A stretch of DNA of 64,000 bases, taken from positions 1 to 64,000 of the forward strand of contig CAZZFF010000008.1 in assembly GCA_964653485.1 (NCBI GenBank), in the 5' to 3' direction. The notes beneath the pieces are model-generated. The model saw only the letters and a list, made by a program, of their open reading frames with translations. It did not search any database and was not told where the DNA came from. The stretch is from CAVQND01 sp964653485. Lineage in GTDB: Bacteria > Verrucomicrobiota > Verrucomicrobiia > Limisphaerales > UBA8199. Shown piece by piece: positions 17,358 to 25,927 of this stretch. Every line of letters begins with the position of its first letter. The stretch's first letter is position 1. The position numbers and the translations under genes are program-made.

Positions 17358-18068
17358 TCAAGCCGGATAGCCCACAGTCTGCGCAAACAGCACGCGCTGT
17401 CCCGGCCGAAGTTTGAGGTCCCTTGCCGCGGCGTCCTTGTTGCAGTTGTGGAACCATGCCGCCAGCCCTTGCGAGGCGGCGAACAGATAGACGTTCCCCG
17501 CTATGAGGCCCGTGTCGGTGTAGTAGTACGACTTCTGGACCTCCGGGTTGCCTATGTTCCGGTCTGGCTGACCGGGTCCCGTGTCGTACCGGGCAAGGTC
17601 CACCACGTAGAAGATGTTCACCGGAGCGGACGCCGCCGCGCCTCGCCCGGCCCGTCCGCGCAGGTCTCCGCCCACAACCGGCGTCAACCGGTGAGGGACG
17701 GCCTCATACAAATAGACCCCCGCGGGAAGGGCCACGTAGAGGTCGATCTCCTGCGAGTTGCTGGCCGAAGCCGCGGTCCGGCCCGGCTTGCCGAATGCGC
17801 CGGTCTCCCGGTTTACCCCGAAGGCGGCCCAAAGCAAATTGGACAGGACCTGCGGAGGAAGTTCCCTCGCGCTAATGTTGCGTGTGGTCCTTCGCTCCTT
17901 GATGGCCGCCAGAACCGACTTGCCCCCGTCTGTCTCGGGTTTGGGAAGCGCGATCGGTTTCAGGTCCGGGCTGGAGACAGCCGCGTCCTGGGCCCGGGCC
18001 AGTCCGGCGGCGCCGCCGGCCAGCAAAGTCAGAGCGGGCAAGGTCTTTACGAATGTTCTCCGGTTCAT
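17358..18068 (-). CDS. Exported SagB-type nitroreductase family protein
   Basis: Start at 18068: a GGAGGA lies 6 bases upstream, and MNRRTFVKTLPALTLLAGGA is a Tat-like signal (NRRTF), followed by AQDA. The body has LAAIKERRTTRNISARELPP, the conserved FMN-phosphate-binding start of nitroreductases, then ELPPQVLSNLLWAAFGVNRE and a C-terminal GLAAWFHNCNKDA. It is the first gene of a minus-strand operon with the 662-residue protein and the G3E GTPase. Nitroreductase-fold proteins use FMN for diverse oxidoreductions; SagB relatives oxidise azolines. The substrate here is unknown. Tat export fits a protein folded with its flavin. Confidence 0.8.
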   Translation of the reverse strand: MNRRTFVKTLPALTLLAGGAAGLARAQDAAVSSPDLKPIALPKPETDGGKSVLAAIKERRTTRNISARELPPQVLSNLLWAAFGVNRETGAFGKPGRTAASASNSQEIDLYVALPAGVYLYEAVPHRLTPVVGGDLRGRAGRGAAASAPVNIFYVVDLARYDTGPGQPDRNIGNPEVQKSYYYTDTGLIAGNVYLFAASQGLAAWFHNCNKDAAARDLKLRPGQRVLFAQTVGYPA

Positions 18069-18207
18069 TGAATCCTCCGGTTTGGTTGGCATAGTTCTTC
18101 CCCCATACGGGTTGGTCAGCAACACTAAACCACCCTTCCTCGATTTGACCAGGAGCAAATCTGTCGAATGCCTTTGCGCCTGGCGGCGGATTGACTATGG
18201 TGCCCCC

Positions 18208-20475
18208 GTGACAACGAACCGCTTGCCCTGTTTTCTGGCCCTCTCTCTCTTGCTCCCGGCCGGCCTCGGCCGGGCCGCCGCCGCATCGGCTTGGGAGCCT
18301 GTCGGCTTGTCCGGCGGGGGCGGCATGTTCGCCCCGGCGGTTTCCGCGGCGGACCCGGACTTGATGATGATCAACTGCGACATGAGCGGCGCCTACATCT
18401 CCCAGGACGGCGGCCACACCTGGCGCATGATCAACCAGGCCCAGCTTCGCAGCGATACCCGCTGCCGGCCCGCCTTTCATCCGTCCAATCCCGACATCAT
18501 CTACGCCTCCTCCGGCGGCCAGCTTCGACTCAGCCGCGACCGCGGCCGGACCTTCTCCCCCCTGGGCGACCTGAACGAAGCGCCGGACGGGGAAATCGCC
18601 ATCAACCCCGCCGACCCCCGGTTGATGCTCACCAGCACCCGCAACGGCCGCTGCTCCCTCTCCCGCGATGCAGGCAACACGTGGTCCCCTTGCAATGGAC
18701 CGGCCGGCCCCCTCATCGGGTTTCACTTCGACCGCACCGCTCCGGGCCGCGTCCTCTTCGCCGCCACCGAAAAGGGCGTCTGGCGTTCGGACGACGGCGG
18801 CCAAACCTGGGCGGACAAAACGCAGGGCCTCCCTTGGAAGGAAATCCAGGGGTTCGCCGGCGGTTCCGAGCCTTCCGGCCAACGGGTCATGCTCTATTGT
18901 TCGGTCCGCAGCCGCATCGAGGGCGGGGCCTTCAAGGGCGGTCTCTACCGTTCGCGCGACCGCGGGGAAACCTGGGAATCGGCGATGGGGCGCGGCCTCA
19001 ACACTGAAACCAAGGAAGCCGACCCGTGGGCTTGCGGCCCCATCTCCCAGTACCAGCAACTCCTCGCGACGGATGCCAGGCCCCTCACGGTGTACGCCTT
19101 CAACACCAGCACCGGCTTCCATCCACCCCACAGCGATACCGTCTATCGCAGCGATGACGGCGGCGAAAGCTGGCGGGCGGCCTACTTCATGGACCCGCGG
19201 TTCGACCGCTACAACGTGGCGCCCGACTACGTCACCGCATCCACCGGCCAGTCCTTCAAAGGGGGCGAGGCGCCGTTCGGAGTCGCGATATGCAATACCG
19301 ACCCCGACCGCCTCATCCTGCTCCGCAACGAGTGCCACATCACCCACAACGGCGGCGAAACCTGGTTCGCGGGCCACACCTTCCCGGCGCCAGGGCAAAA
19401 GCCGGGACCCGGTTCCGCCTGGGCGTGCAACGGGCTCGTCGTGACCACAACCTGGCATTACTACATTGACCCGTTCCAGACCAACCGCCATTACATCGCC
19501 TACACGGACCTCGGTTTGGCCCGCTCTCTCGACGGCGGCCTAAACTGGACCTGGTGGGACCCCAAGTCTTGGGCGCCTTGGCGAAACACCTGTTATGAAA
19601 TGGCCTTCGACCCGGACATCCCCGGGAAAATCTGGGGCGCGTTCTCCGATGTCCATGACATCCCCAATGACAATATCATCTCGGAGCGCCACGGCCATGA
19701 GCGCCCGGGCGGGGTCTGCCTTTCCCTGGACTTCGCCGCCTCGTGGAAAGCCCAGGCCCGCGGCCTGCCCCTCAAGGCCGTGACCTCCGTCGTGCTCGAC
19801 CCCAAGAGCCCCCGCGATTCGCGCACCCTCTACGCGGGGGTCTTTTCCCAAGGGGTCTTCAAGACAACCGACGATGGCCGGACCTGGACCCCCAGGAACC
19901 AGGGCCTCGGCCATCCGGACAATATGCGGGTCTCCCGCGTGTTCCTCCACCGGGACGGCACGCTCTACGCCATGGTCTGCGCCCGGCGCCCGGCGCCTCG
20001 CAAACCCCTGGCCCCGGAAGGTGTCGGACTTTATCTCTCCCGCAACGGGGGCGACACCTGGCAGTGCCTCAACCCTCCTCACCCTTGGTTGTACCCCAAG
20101 GACTTCTCGGTCCATCCCCAGGACAGCAACCGCATCCTGGTGGGCGCCTGCGACTCGGATTGGGAAGACCGGTCCGGCGGCTTGTACAGCACCCTGGACG
20201 GCGGCAAAACCTGGCAACGCATCGGCAGGCAAGGCCCCCAAACATTCGGGGGCTACTTTCATCCGGCACACCCGGGGTGGATTTACATGACGCTCACCGA
20301 GGGCGCTCCCGGGGCCGGTTTATGGCTCAGCCGCGACCAAGGCCAGTCGTGGCGCAGCTTCGACGAGTTGCCCTTCGCGAACATCCAGCGGGTCGAGTTC
20401 GATCCCTCCAACGACGCCACCCTCCGCCTCGCCACCTTCGGCGGCAGCATTTGGATGGGACCGGCGACGCCTTAA
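18208..20475 (+). CDS. Exported Asp-box (BNR / sortilin-like) beta-propeller protein
   Basis: GTG at 18208 gives MTTNRLPCFLALSLLLPAGL, a signal peptide; upstream frame is non-genic. The 755-residue protein contains at least eleven Asp-box motifs (S-x-D-x-G-x-T-W), for example SQDGGHTW, SRDAGNTW, SDDGGQTW, SRDRGETW, SDDGGESW, SLDGGLNW, TTDDGRTW, SRNGGDTW and SRDQGQSW, spaced 40-80 residues apart. This is the pattern of sialidase/VPS10-like propellers and of GH74-like proteins. No sialidase Arg triad or clear catalytic acid pair is obvious, so I do not assign an activity. It starts divergently from the nitroreductase operon. Confidence 0.8.
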   Translation: MTTNRLPCFLALSLLLPAGLGRAAAASAWEPVGLSGGGGMFAPAVSAADPDLMMINCDMSGAYISQDGGHTWRMINQAQLRSDTRCRPAFHPSNPDIIYASSGGQLRLSRDRGRTFSPLGDLNEAPDGEIAINPADPRLMLTSTRNGRCSLSRDAGNTWSPCNGPAGPLIGFHFDRTAPGRVLFAATEKGVWRSDDGGQTWADKTQGLPWKEIQGFAGGSEPSGQRVMLYCSVRSRIEGGAFKGGLYRSRDRGETWESAMGRGLNTETKEADPWACGPISQYQQLLATDARPLTVYAFNTSTGFHPPHSDTVYRSDDGGESWRAAYFMDPRFDRYNVAPDYVTASTGQSFKGGEAPFGVAICNTDPDRLILLRNECHITHNGGETWFAGHTFPAPGQKPGPGSAWACNGLVVTTTWHYYIDPFQTNRHYIAYTDLGLARSLDGGLNWTWWDPKSWAPWRNTCYEMAFDPDIPGKIWGAFSDVHDIPNDNIISERHGHERPGGVCLSLDFAASWKAQARGLPLKAVTSVVLDPKSPRDSRTLYAGVFSQGVFKTTDDGRTWTPRNQGLGHPDNMRVSRVFLHRDGTLYAMVCARRPAPRKPLAPEGVGLYLSRNGGDTWQCLNPPHPWLYPKDFSVHPQDSNRILVGACDSDWEDRSGGLYSTLDGGKTWQRIGRQGPQTFGGYFHPAHPGWIYMTLTEGAPGAGLWLSRDQGQSWRSFDELPFANIQRVEFDPSNDATLRLATFGGSIWMGPATP

Positions 20476-20558
20476 AAAATCGTGTCGCAGCGTGAAGCCG
20501 CGGTGCGTCCACGCACCCGCCATGCGCCCACGCCCCCGGCCGCCGGGCAAAGCTCGGG

Positions 20559-20774
20559 TCAATAACCCCGCTTCAGGAGATAATAGACGGCGTATATAAG
20601 GCCGGCGCAAAGCACGGACATCAGGAGGGGGGAACTGATGAAGTAGGATGCGACCATCATCAGCGCCCCGCCAACCATGGGCAGCCACGAACCCTCCTTC
20701 TTGCCGTAGATGAAATATCCCAGCCCGACCGATCCCCAAAACAGCGAGGCGAACAGGAAACTCGTGTTGAACAT
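20559..20774 (-). CDS. Small membrane protein, 71 residues
   Basis: MFNTSFLFASLFWGSVGLGY starts a first transmembrane helix, followed by a charged turn (GKKEGS), a second helix (MVGGALMMVASYFISS) and a third (LLMSVLCAGLIYAVYYLL), ending KRGY. The topology and the 'FWGSxGxGYFxYGKK' pattern occur in small amino-acid-transport-like proteins of Gram-negative bacteria, but I would not assign transport. It is monocistronic, convergent with the Asp-box gene. Confidence 0.65.
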   Translation of the reverse strand: MFNTSFLFASLFWGSVGLGYFIYGKKEGSWLPMVGGALMMVASYFISSPLLMSVLCAGLIYAVYYLLKRGY

Positions 20775-21118
20775 GTTCTCGCTTTAAGATAGCACCTTGC
20801 GCCATCGCTCGCGCGGCGAGCCCCCACGGGCGCGTCGGGCACGGCGGCCATCTTGGCGGTCATGAGTCAGGGCCAGTGACAAAGTCCGTCGGAAGGTCCC
20901 GGGTAGGCCGTCTCGGAGTGCGGTGGCAAGCGAAGCGCGACACCGCTTTGGCTCAGGTAGCCCCTGGCGTGTCGGATGTCCCTCGCGGCCGAAGGCGCCG
21001 TCGCCGCTTCGCTCTGCCGGCGCTCCAGAATACCACTCTGTCCACCGCCCCTGGTCATGAGTCGGGCCGCCTCACTTTGAACTTTGAAGTTCATCGGCCT
21101 GGCCGTATAAAGGAGCGT
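20775..21118. other. 344-bp gap carrying a dispersed repeat
   Basis: No gene is visible. It contains the 38-bp dispersed repeat at 20915-20952. Just before exbB, a TTGAAG / TATAAA pair spaced 16 bases can be read, but the TATAAA overlaps the ribosome binding site AAGGAGCGT, so I do not call it a promoter. Confidence 0.6.
20915..20952 (+). repeat. 38-bp dispersed repeat, copy 1
   Basis: Begins GGAGTGCGGTGGCAAGCGAA and is identical to the reverse complement of 58152-58189. An internal inverted repeat (GCGGTG ... CACCGC) can fold into a hairpin. Both copies are in non-coding DNA. Confidence 0.9.
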
Positions 21119-21742
21119 ATGCCAACTTTCCCGGTATTGTTAGCCAAAGGCGGCCTGGTGCTGTGGCTGATTCTGCTCGTCAGCGCCGTCGCGGTGGTCG
21201 TGTTTGTCGAGCGGTTCCTGCATTTTCATCGGGCTCAGATTGACTCGCTGGAGTTTCTCAACGGCGTGCGGACGGTGCTCAGGAGGAACAACGTGGTCGA
21301 GGCCCTCTCGATTTGCGAGGCCACGCCGGGACCGGTGGCGCGGCTCGTCAGGACCGCCATCCTCAGCCGGGACCAGGGCCGGGAACGAGTGCGCGAGGCC
21401 CTCGAAGACGCCGGCTTGGCCGAGGTTCCGCGCCTGGAAGAGAGGTTGAACCTCCTGGCGACCCTTGCCCAGTTGGCCCCGCTCCTGGGCCTCCTGGGGA
21501 CAGTGCTCGGGTTTATCCAGACCTTTTACCGAATGACCGAGGCCGGCCTGCACGCCCATGTGGGGCTTCTTGCCGACGGCATTTGGAAGTCCCTGATTTG
21601 CGCCGCCGCGGGCCTGGCCGTCGCCATCCCCGCCCACGCGGGCTATAATTACCTGGTCAGCCGCGTCAATTCCATCGTCCTGGACATGGAACGGACCGCG
21701 ACCGAGATCGTCAATATCGTCACGGAAGGAACCAAGTCGTGA
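21119..21742 (+). CDS. exbB: ExbB/TolQ/MotA-family proton channel protein
   Basis: ATG 21119 follows a good AAGGAG. The 207-residue protein has a first transmembrane helix (LVLWLILLVSAVAVVVFVER), then the conserved pair LATLAQLAPLLGLLGTVLGF (TM2) and GLAVAIPAHAGYNYLV (TM3), closely matching ExbB. ExbB pentamers surround ExbD dimers and convert the proton gradient into work on outer-membrane receptors via TonB. The gene overlaps exbD by four bases (GTGA, 21739-21742). The frame is open upstream to 20876, but that part carries a dispersed repeat and is not coding. Confidence 0.9.
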   Translation: MPTFPVLLAKGGLVLWLILLVSAVAVVVFVERFLHFHRAQIDSLEFLNGVRTVLRRNNVVEALSICEATPGPVARLVRTAILSRDQGRERVREALEDAGLAEVPRLEERLNLLATLAQLAPLLGLLGTVLGFIQTFYRMTEAGLHAHVGLLADGIWKSLICAAAGLAVAIPAHAGYNYLVSRVNSIVLDMERTATEIVNIVTEGTKS

Positions 21743-22182
21743 AACTCCCTCGCAACGCTCGCATCTTTCGAGGCCGGCTCGATGCGGCCCCCTTCGCAAC
21801 CGTGCTATTCTTGCTCCTCCTCTTCATGATGCTCGCCTCGCTGGTCTATACCCCGGGCATCCTGGTGCCCTTGGACCTGCCCACAGCCGAGGACCTCCCG
21901 GGGACCGACAAGCTCACTGTCGCGGTCGCCGTTGACGCCAACGGACAGCTCTATTTCGAGAACCAATCTATCCAGGAACCCGCGCTCAAAGCCCGGCTGC
22001 TCAAGGCCGTGGCTAACAATGGCCGGCAACCACTCACCCTCGTCGCGCAGGCGGACAAGGCGGTGAGATATGAAATGCTCATCCGCCTCAGATTGCTGGC
22101 CCGCGATGCCGGCATCAAAGAGATGTGGCTGGAGACCCTCCCGCGCCCCTTCGCCTCAGCCGGGCCTGGCTCGCCGCGATAG
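21739..22182 (+). CDS. exbD: ExbD/TolR-like protein without the canonical membrane Asp
   Basis: A 147-residue protein with one N-terminal transmembrane segment, PFATVLFLLLLFMMLASLVY, then LVPLDLPTAEDLPGTDKLTV and a periplasmic domain (VAVDANGQLYFENQSIQEPA, LVAQADKAVRYEMLIRLRLL) typical of ExbD. In ExbD the segment normally reads P-F-x-D-V, and that Asp is essential for proton coupling; here the aligned residue is Thr21. An Asp lies six residues earlier (D15). GTG start overlaps exbB stop. The protein is otherwise complete, so this is a real variant and not a truncation. Confidence 0.85.
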   Translation: MKLPRNARIFRGRLDAAPFATVLFLLLLFMMLASLVYTPGILVPLDLPTAEDLPGTDKLTVAVAVDANGQLYFENQSIQEPALKARLLKAVANNGRQPLTLVAQADKAVRYEMLIRLRLLARDAGIKEMWLETLPRPFASAGPGSPR

Positions 22183-22217
22183 GCTCCTGGCCCCGGCCGC
22201 CGCCCGCCTGGCCGCCA

Positions 22218-23027
22218 ATGCAAACGCCCCTTACCATGTCTTCCCAGGTCCAGGACTCCCGCTGGCCGTTCCGCCGGTGGGTGGTGGCCGTCACTGTGGT
22301 CTTCGCCGCCCAGGCCGGCCTGATCCTCTGGCTGGGCGAGCGCGGCCCCGTGCGTTCCCGCCCGCCGGGGCCAACCCCGGCGCTTCGGCTCGCCGGGGGA
22401 ATTTCCGCCGAGGCGCTCGCCCTCCAGGACCCGACGCTCTTCGTGCTCCCGCATCTCCAGGGCTATTCCGGACCGGCCTGGCTCAAAGTGACGCCCGTTC
22501 CCAACCGCCCCTCCGATTGGTGGGAGGAGCCTCGGACCCTCCCGCTTTGCGTGACACGGTTGGGTGCCCCCCTCTCCCAGCAGCTTGAGACCAATCGCAT
22601 GGCCCCGCTCGGCCTTGCGCCCGCCCTGGAGCCCGGACGCTCACTCCCGGACCCGCTTCCCCTTCCGCTTTCCCCCGAACAATCCCGCCTGCGAATCGAA
22701 GGCGACCTGGCCGGATACCGGTTGCTGACCACGCTGGACTTGCCCTCCTGGCAGTATGACGATGTCTTGACGAACACCGGCGTCGAGATGGTCGTCGACG
22801 CCGAGGGACGGCCCTGCGCCGCCACCGTCCTCTTCAGCAGCGGGTATCCGAAAGCCGATGACCACGCCCTGGCTCAGGCGAGAACGGCCCGATTCGACAT
22901 ACCCGCGCCCCCGCCCGGCCAAGGGCCTGCCCCCTCCACCTCCGAGGCGCGCCTGATTCGGGGCCTCTTGCTCTTCGATTGGCACACAGTGCCTCTGCCG
23001 CCAACCAATGCGCCGCCAACCAAATAA
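22218..23027 (+). CDS. TonB-like energy transducer, divergent
   Basis: I start at ATG 22218 (MQTPLTMSSQVQDSRWPF); ATG 22236 is equally possible. The N-terminus has a charged patch then the transmembrane helix WVVAVTVVFAAQAGLILWLG. The C-terminal domain contains MVVDAEGRPCAATVLFSSGY and PKADDHALAQARTARFDIP, matching the TonB C-terminal pattern 'SSG...D..A...a....F'. The middle is Pro-rich but short compared with classical TonB. It follows exbB-exbD in the same operon, supporting a TonB-type role in outer-membrane transport. The last ~30 residues are low complexity. Confidence 0.65.
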   Translation: MQTPLTMSSQVQDSRWPFRRWVVAVTVVFAAQAGLILWLGERGPVRSRPPGPTPALRLAGGISAEALALQDPTLFVLPHLQGYSGPAWLKVTPVPNRPSDWWEEPRTLPLCVTRLGAPLSQQLETNRMAPLGLAPALEPGRSLPDPLPLPLSPEQSRLRIEGDLAGYRLLTTLDLPSWQYDDVLTNTGVEMVVDAEGRPCAATVLFSSGYPKADDHALAQARTARFDIPAPPPGQGPAPSTSEARLIRGLLLFDWHTVPLPPTNAPPTK

Positions 23028-23036
23028 AATGCGGTT

Positions 23037-23261
23037 ATGTCCACTTCAAACCTCATTCTCACTTACGTCGTGGTCCTGTTGACCGGCCTTTCGGGCGCGG
23101 CTATCTACTCCGAGTTGCGCCGCCGGAGCTTCGGGCCGGCCCCCAGCAAAGACCGGATTTTCCGGTGCGGACGCTGCGGGTACGTCTATACAGACGACTC
23201 GGACGTGGACCGCTCACGCTGCTCCCAATGCGGCCAAACCAACGAAGCGATGCAGTTTTAG
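23037..23261 (+). CDS. Small membrane-anchored zinc-ribbon protein
   Basis: The 74-residue protein has an N-terminal helix (LILTYVVVLLTGLSGAAIYS) and then a zinc ribbon, RCGRCGYVYTDDSDVDRSRC, completed by SQCG; four cysteines in two CxxC pairs should bind one zinc. Its product likely sits with the ribbon in the cytoplasm. It lies 9 bases after the TonB-like gene and 4 bases before the convergent guaB stop, so it is probably the last gene of the exbB operon. Function unknown. Confidence 0.7.
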   Translation: MSTSNLILTYVVVLLTGLSGAAIYSELRRRSFGPAPSKDRIFRCGRCGYVYTDDSDVDRSRCSQCGQTNEAMQF

Positions 23262-23265
23262 CTCG

Positions 23266-24831
23266 TCAGTTCCCAGTCTTCAACTCGACAACGTCGTGGG
23301 GGGCCGCTTCGCGCTGGCCGGCGGGGCTGACGCGGATGAACCGGGCCTTCTCGCGCAGTTGAGACAGGTTGGCCGCGCCCAGGTAGCCCATGCCTGATTG
23401 GATGCCGCCAATGAGCTGAGCCAGGACGCGATCCACCGACCCGGAGACCTCCTTGAGGGCTTCGACGCCTTCGGGGGCCACCTTGCTCGTCGGATCGGCC
23501 GTGTGGCCGTAGCGGGCGGCGGAGCCGGCTTTCATGGCAGGCAGGCTGCCCATCCCGCGATAGCGCTTATAGAGTTTGCCGCTGATTTCGATCACCTCGC
23601 CGGGGGCCTCGGGACAGCCCGCAAAGAGGCCGCCGCACATCACAGCGTTCGCCAAAGTCAATGCCTTGACGATGTCGCCTGACTTGGTGATGCCGCCGTC
23701 CGCAATGATGCTCACGTGCATCTTGCGCGCCGCCTTCTCGGCCAGGTAGAGGGCGGTAAGCTGCGGAATCCCGACACCCGCGACGATGCGGGTGGTGCAA
23801 ATCGAGCCCGGCCCCTGGCCCACCTTCACGGCATTGGCTCCGCAGCCCGCAAGAAACTCGACCCCCGCCGCGCTCGTGACGTTGCCGGCGATGATCGGCA
23901 GTTTGGGAAAAGCCTCGCGCAGCATCCGGACCGTGTCACCCACCCCCCGGCTGTGCCCATGCGCGGTCGAGACCGCGACCACGTCCATTCCCCTTTCAAC
24001 CAACCCGCCGACGTGCGCCAGGATGCGCTGGCGATCCAGCTCGCCAAACGCGTTGCGCGTGGCCGAGACCGCCGCCCCGCACAGCAGCCGGAACGAGCTG
24101 TCTCGCGCCGGTTTGAACTGCGCGTTGCGCTCCTGGATGATTCGCTCGATGTCGCTCATCGTGAACAGGCCCGCCAACCGGTCCTGGTCGTCCACCACCA
24201 GCAGCTTGTGTATCCCCGGGTGGTCGGTGAAGAACCGGTCCGCCGTGGCGATGGGGTCGTGGCCCAGGTCCTTCTTGTTCAGCGTGTGGACTTGGGCGCG
24301 CGGCGTCAGCGCCTCCGCCACTTTGCTGTTGGCGTAGCGGTGTTTCACGACGTGGCTTGGCAGCAAGCCCATCAGCTTCCCCTGGCCGTCCACCACGGGG
24401 AACGTGCTGAAGGCAAACCGCTTCTTCTCGATCAAACTCAGCATGTCTCCAATCAACTGGTCCGGCGTCGCCCGGATCGGCTCTTGGATCAACCCGTGAA
24501 CGTGGTTCTTGACCCGGCTCACCTCCGAGAGTTGCTCCCGCTCGGGCATGTTGTAATGAATAAGCCCCAGCGCCCCGTTCAGCGCCATCGCAATGGCCAT
24601 GCGCGATTCCGTGACCGTGTCCATGTCCGATGAAATCACCGGGATGTTCAGCGACAAACCCTCCGCCAGCGTCGCCCCAAGTTGTGTGTCCTTCGGCAAA
24701 ACCTCCGAATAAAGTGTCGCCAGCGTTACGTCGTCGTACGTCAGGCCGATATGGCTGTATGCCCTGAAAAAGGCGTCCGCCGGTTTGTAAAACTGCTCGT
24801 CGAGACTGTCAGACTCTTTTGTTGCTGCCAT
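23266..24831 (-). CDS. guaB: IMP dehydrogenase
   Basis: 521 residues from ATG 24831 (MAATKESDSLDEQFYKPADA). The barrel opens YDDVTLATLYSEVLPKDTQL and VISSDMDTVTESRMAIAMAL. Two CBS domains lie at about 110-230. The catalytic loop is GQGPGSICTTRIVAGVGIPQ, Cys ~345, and the flap includes GMGSLPAMKAGSAARYGHT. The enzyme oxidises IMP to XMP in the cytoplasm, the committed step of GTP synthesis. The frame extends upstream to 24891 but without conservation. It is divergent from galE. CBS domains suggest adenine or guanine nucleotide regulation. Confidence 0.95.
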   Translation of the reverse strand: MAATKESDSLDEQFYKPADAFFRAYSHIGLTYDDVTLATLYSEVLPKDTQLGATLAEGLSLNIPVISSDMDTVTESRMAIAMALNGALGLIHYNMPEREQLSEVSRVKNHVHGLIQEPIRATPDQLIGDMLSLIEKKRFAFSTFPVVDGQGKLMGLLPSHVVKHRYANSKVAEALTPRAQVHTLNKKDLGHDPIATADRFFTDHPGIHKLLVVDDQDRLAGLFTMSDIERIIQERNAQFKPARDSSFRLLCGAAVSATRNAFGELDRQRILAHVGGLVERGMDVVAVSTAHGHSRGVGDTVRMLREAFPKLPIIAGNVTSAAGVEFLAGCGANAVKVGQGPGSICTTRIVAGVGIPQLTALYLAEKAARKMHVSIIADGGITKSGDIVKALTLANAVMCGGLFAGCPEAPGEVIEISGKLYKRYRGMGSLPAMKAGSAARYGHTADPTSKVAPEGVEALKEVSGSVDRVLAQLIGGIQSGMGYLGAANLSQLREKARFIRVSPAGQREAAPHDVVELKTGN

Positions 24832-24905
24832 GCTGGAAAATGCCCGTTCCCCAACTCGTTTGGCAAGCAGAAACAGCGCCTTGAAGACCAAAGGGCTTTT
24901 TGCGA

Positions 24906-24934
24906 TTGAGTCGTCCGCGCGCCGCTACTAGCCT
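24906..24934 (+). promoter_or_regulatory. Candidate galE promoter (TTGAGT-17-TAGCCT)
   Basis: TTGAGT (24906-24911) and TAGCCT (24929-24934) are 17 bases apart and end 7 bases before the galE ATG, implying a leaderless or near-leaderless transcript. No Shine-Dalgarno is present, which fits. Confidence 0.35.
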
Positions 24935-24941
24935 CCATCTC

Positions 24942-25913
24942 ATGAATGTGTTTGTCACTGGCGGCGCAGGTTATATCGGCTCCGTTTGCACCGAGGAGTT
25001 GCTCGATGCGGGATGCGAAGTCACGGTTTACGACGATTTGAGCGAGGGCCACCGTTCGGCGGTGGACTCAAGGGCCCGCTTCGTTCTGGGCCGGCCCGAG
25101 GAGCGGTACCACCTCCGGGACGCCGTCAAGGAGGCCCGGCCCGAGGCCATCCTCCATTTCGCCGCCAACGCGCTCGTCGGGGAATCCATGGTCAACCCGG
25201 GCAAATACTTCCACAACAACGTCGCCAACGGCCACAAACTGCTCGAGGCCGCCATGGCCGCGGGCGTCAGGAAGTTCGTATTCAGTTCCACGTGCGCCAC
25301 CTATGGCCCTCCCGATCGCGTTCCGATGGACGAGCAGTTGCCTCAACGGCCCATCAATCCTTACGGCGAGTCCAAGCTGATGTTCGAGCGGATGCTCCAT
25401 TGGTATCACGAGTTGCACGGGCTGGAGTTCGTGGCCTTCCGCTATTTCAACGCCGCCGGCGCCACCGCCAAATTTGGCGAGCATCATCGCATCGAGACCC
25501 ATCTCATTCCCAACGTCCTCAAAGTGCCCCTCGGTCAGAAGCCCCATTGCGACATTTTCGGCGCCGACTACCCAACCCCCGACGGCACCTGCATCCGGGA
25601 CTACATCCATATCGTTGACTTGGCCCAGGCGCACATCCTCGCCCTTAAGCCCGGCAGGCAAGGGTTCTACAACCTGGGCAATGGCGACGGCTATTCCGTG
25701 CGCGAGGTCATTCGAATGTGCGAGAAGGTGAGCGGCCAGGCCATTCCCGCCCACGAAAAACCCCGCCGCCCGGGCGACCCGCCCAAACTCGTCGCCTCCG
25801 CCCAAAAGGCCATCCGCGAGCTGGGTTGGAAACCAAAGGCCCCGAAGCTCGAAGACATCGTCGCATCAGCCTGGGCATGGCATAAGCAACACCCCAACGG
25901 TTATCCGGATTGA
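24942..25913 (+). CDS. galE: UDP-glucose 4-epimerase
   Basis: 323 residues from ATG 24942: MNVFVTGGAGYIGSVCTEEL carries the NAD-binding GGAGYIGS. Catalytic elements are VFSSTCATYGPPDRVPMDEQ (Ser/Thr) and NPYGESKLMFERM (Tyr-x-x-x-Lys). FVAFRYFNAAGA and GTCIRDYIHIVDLAQAH are hallmark GalE segments that bind the UDP-sugar. The enzyme interconverts UDP-glucose and UDP-galactose for glycan synthesis in the cytoplasm. Length is typical. The gene is monocistronic, converging with the exported WP-motif protein. Confidence 0.95.
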   Translation: MNVFVTGGAGYIGSVCTEELLDAGCEVTVYDDLSEGHRSAVDSRARFVLGRPEERYHLRDAVKEARPEAILHFAANALVGESMVNPGKYFHNNVANGHKLLEAAMAAGVRKFVFSSTCATYGPPDRVPMDEQLPQRPINPYGESKLMFERMLHWYHELHGLEFVAFRYFNAAGATAKFGEHHRIETHLIPNVLKVPLGQKPHCDIFGADYPTPDGTCIRDYIHIVDLAQAHILALKPGRQGFYNLGNGDGYSVREVIRMCEKVSGQAIPAHEKPRRPGDPPKLVASAQKAIRELGWKPKAPKLEDIVASAWAWHKQHPNGYPD

Positions 25914-25927
25914 CGGGAGCCAAGGGC

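Noticed and set aside
17872..19491. 539-codon minus-strand frame opposite the Asp-box gene
   Set aside because: Gly/Val/Ala-rich shadow of the real gene, no domain, and it runs through the nitroreductase start.
23716..24633. 305-codon plus-strand frame opposite guaB
   Set aside because: His/Arg-rich shadow of IMP dehydrogenase.
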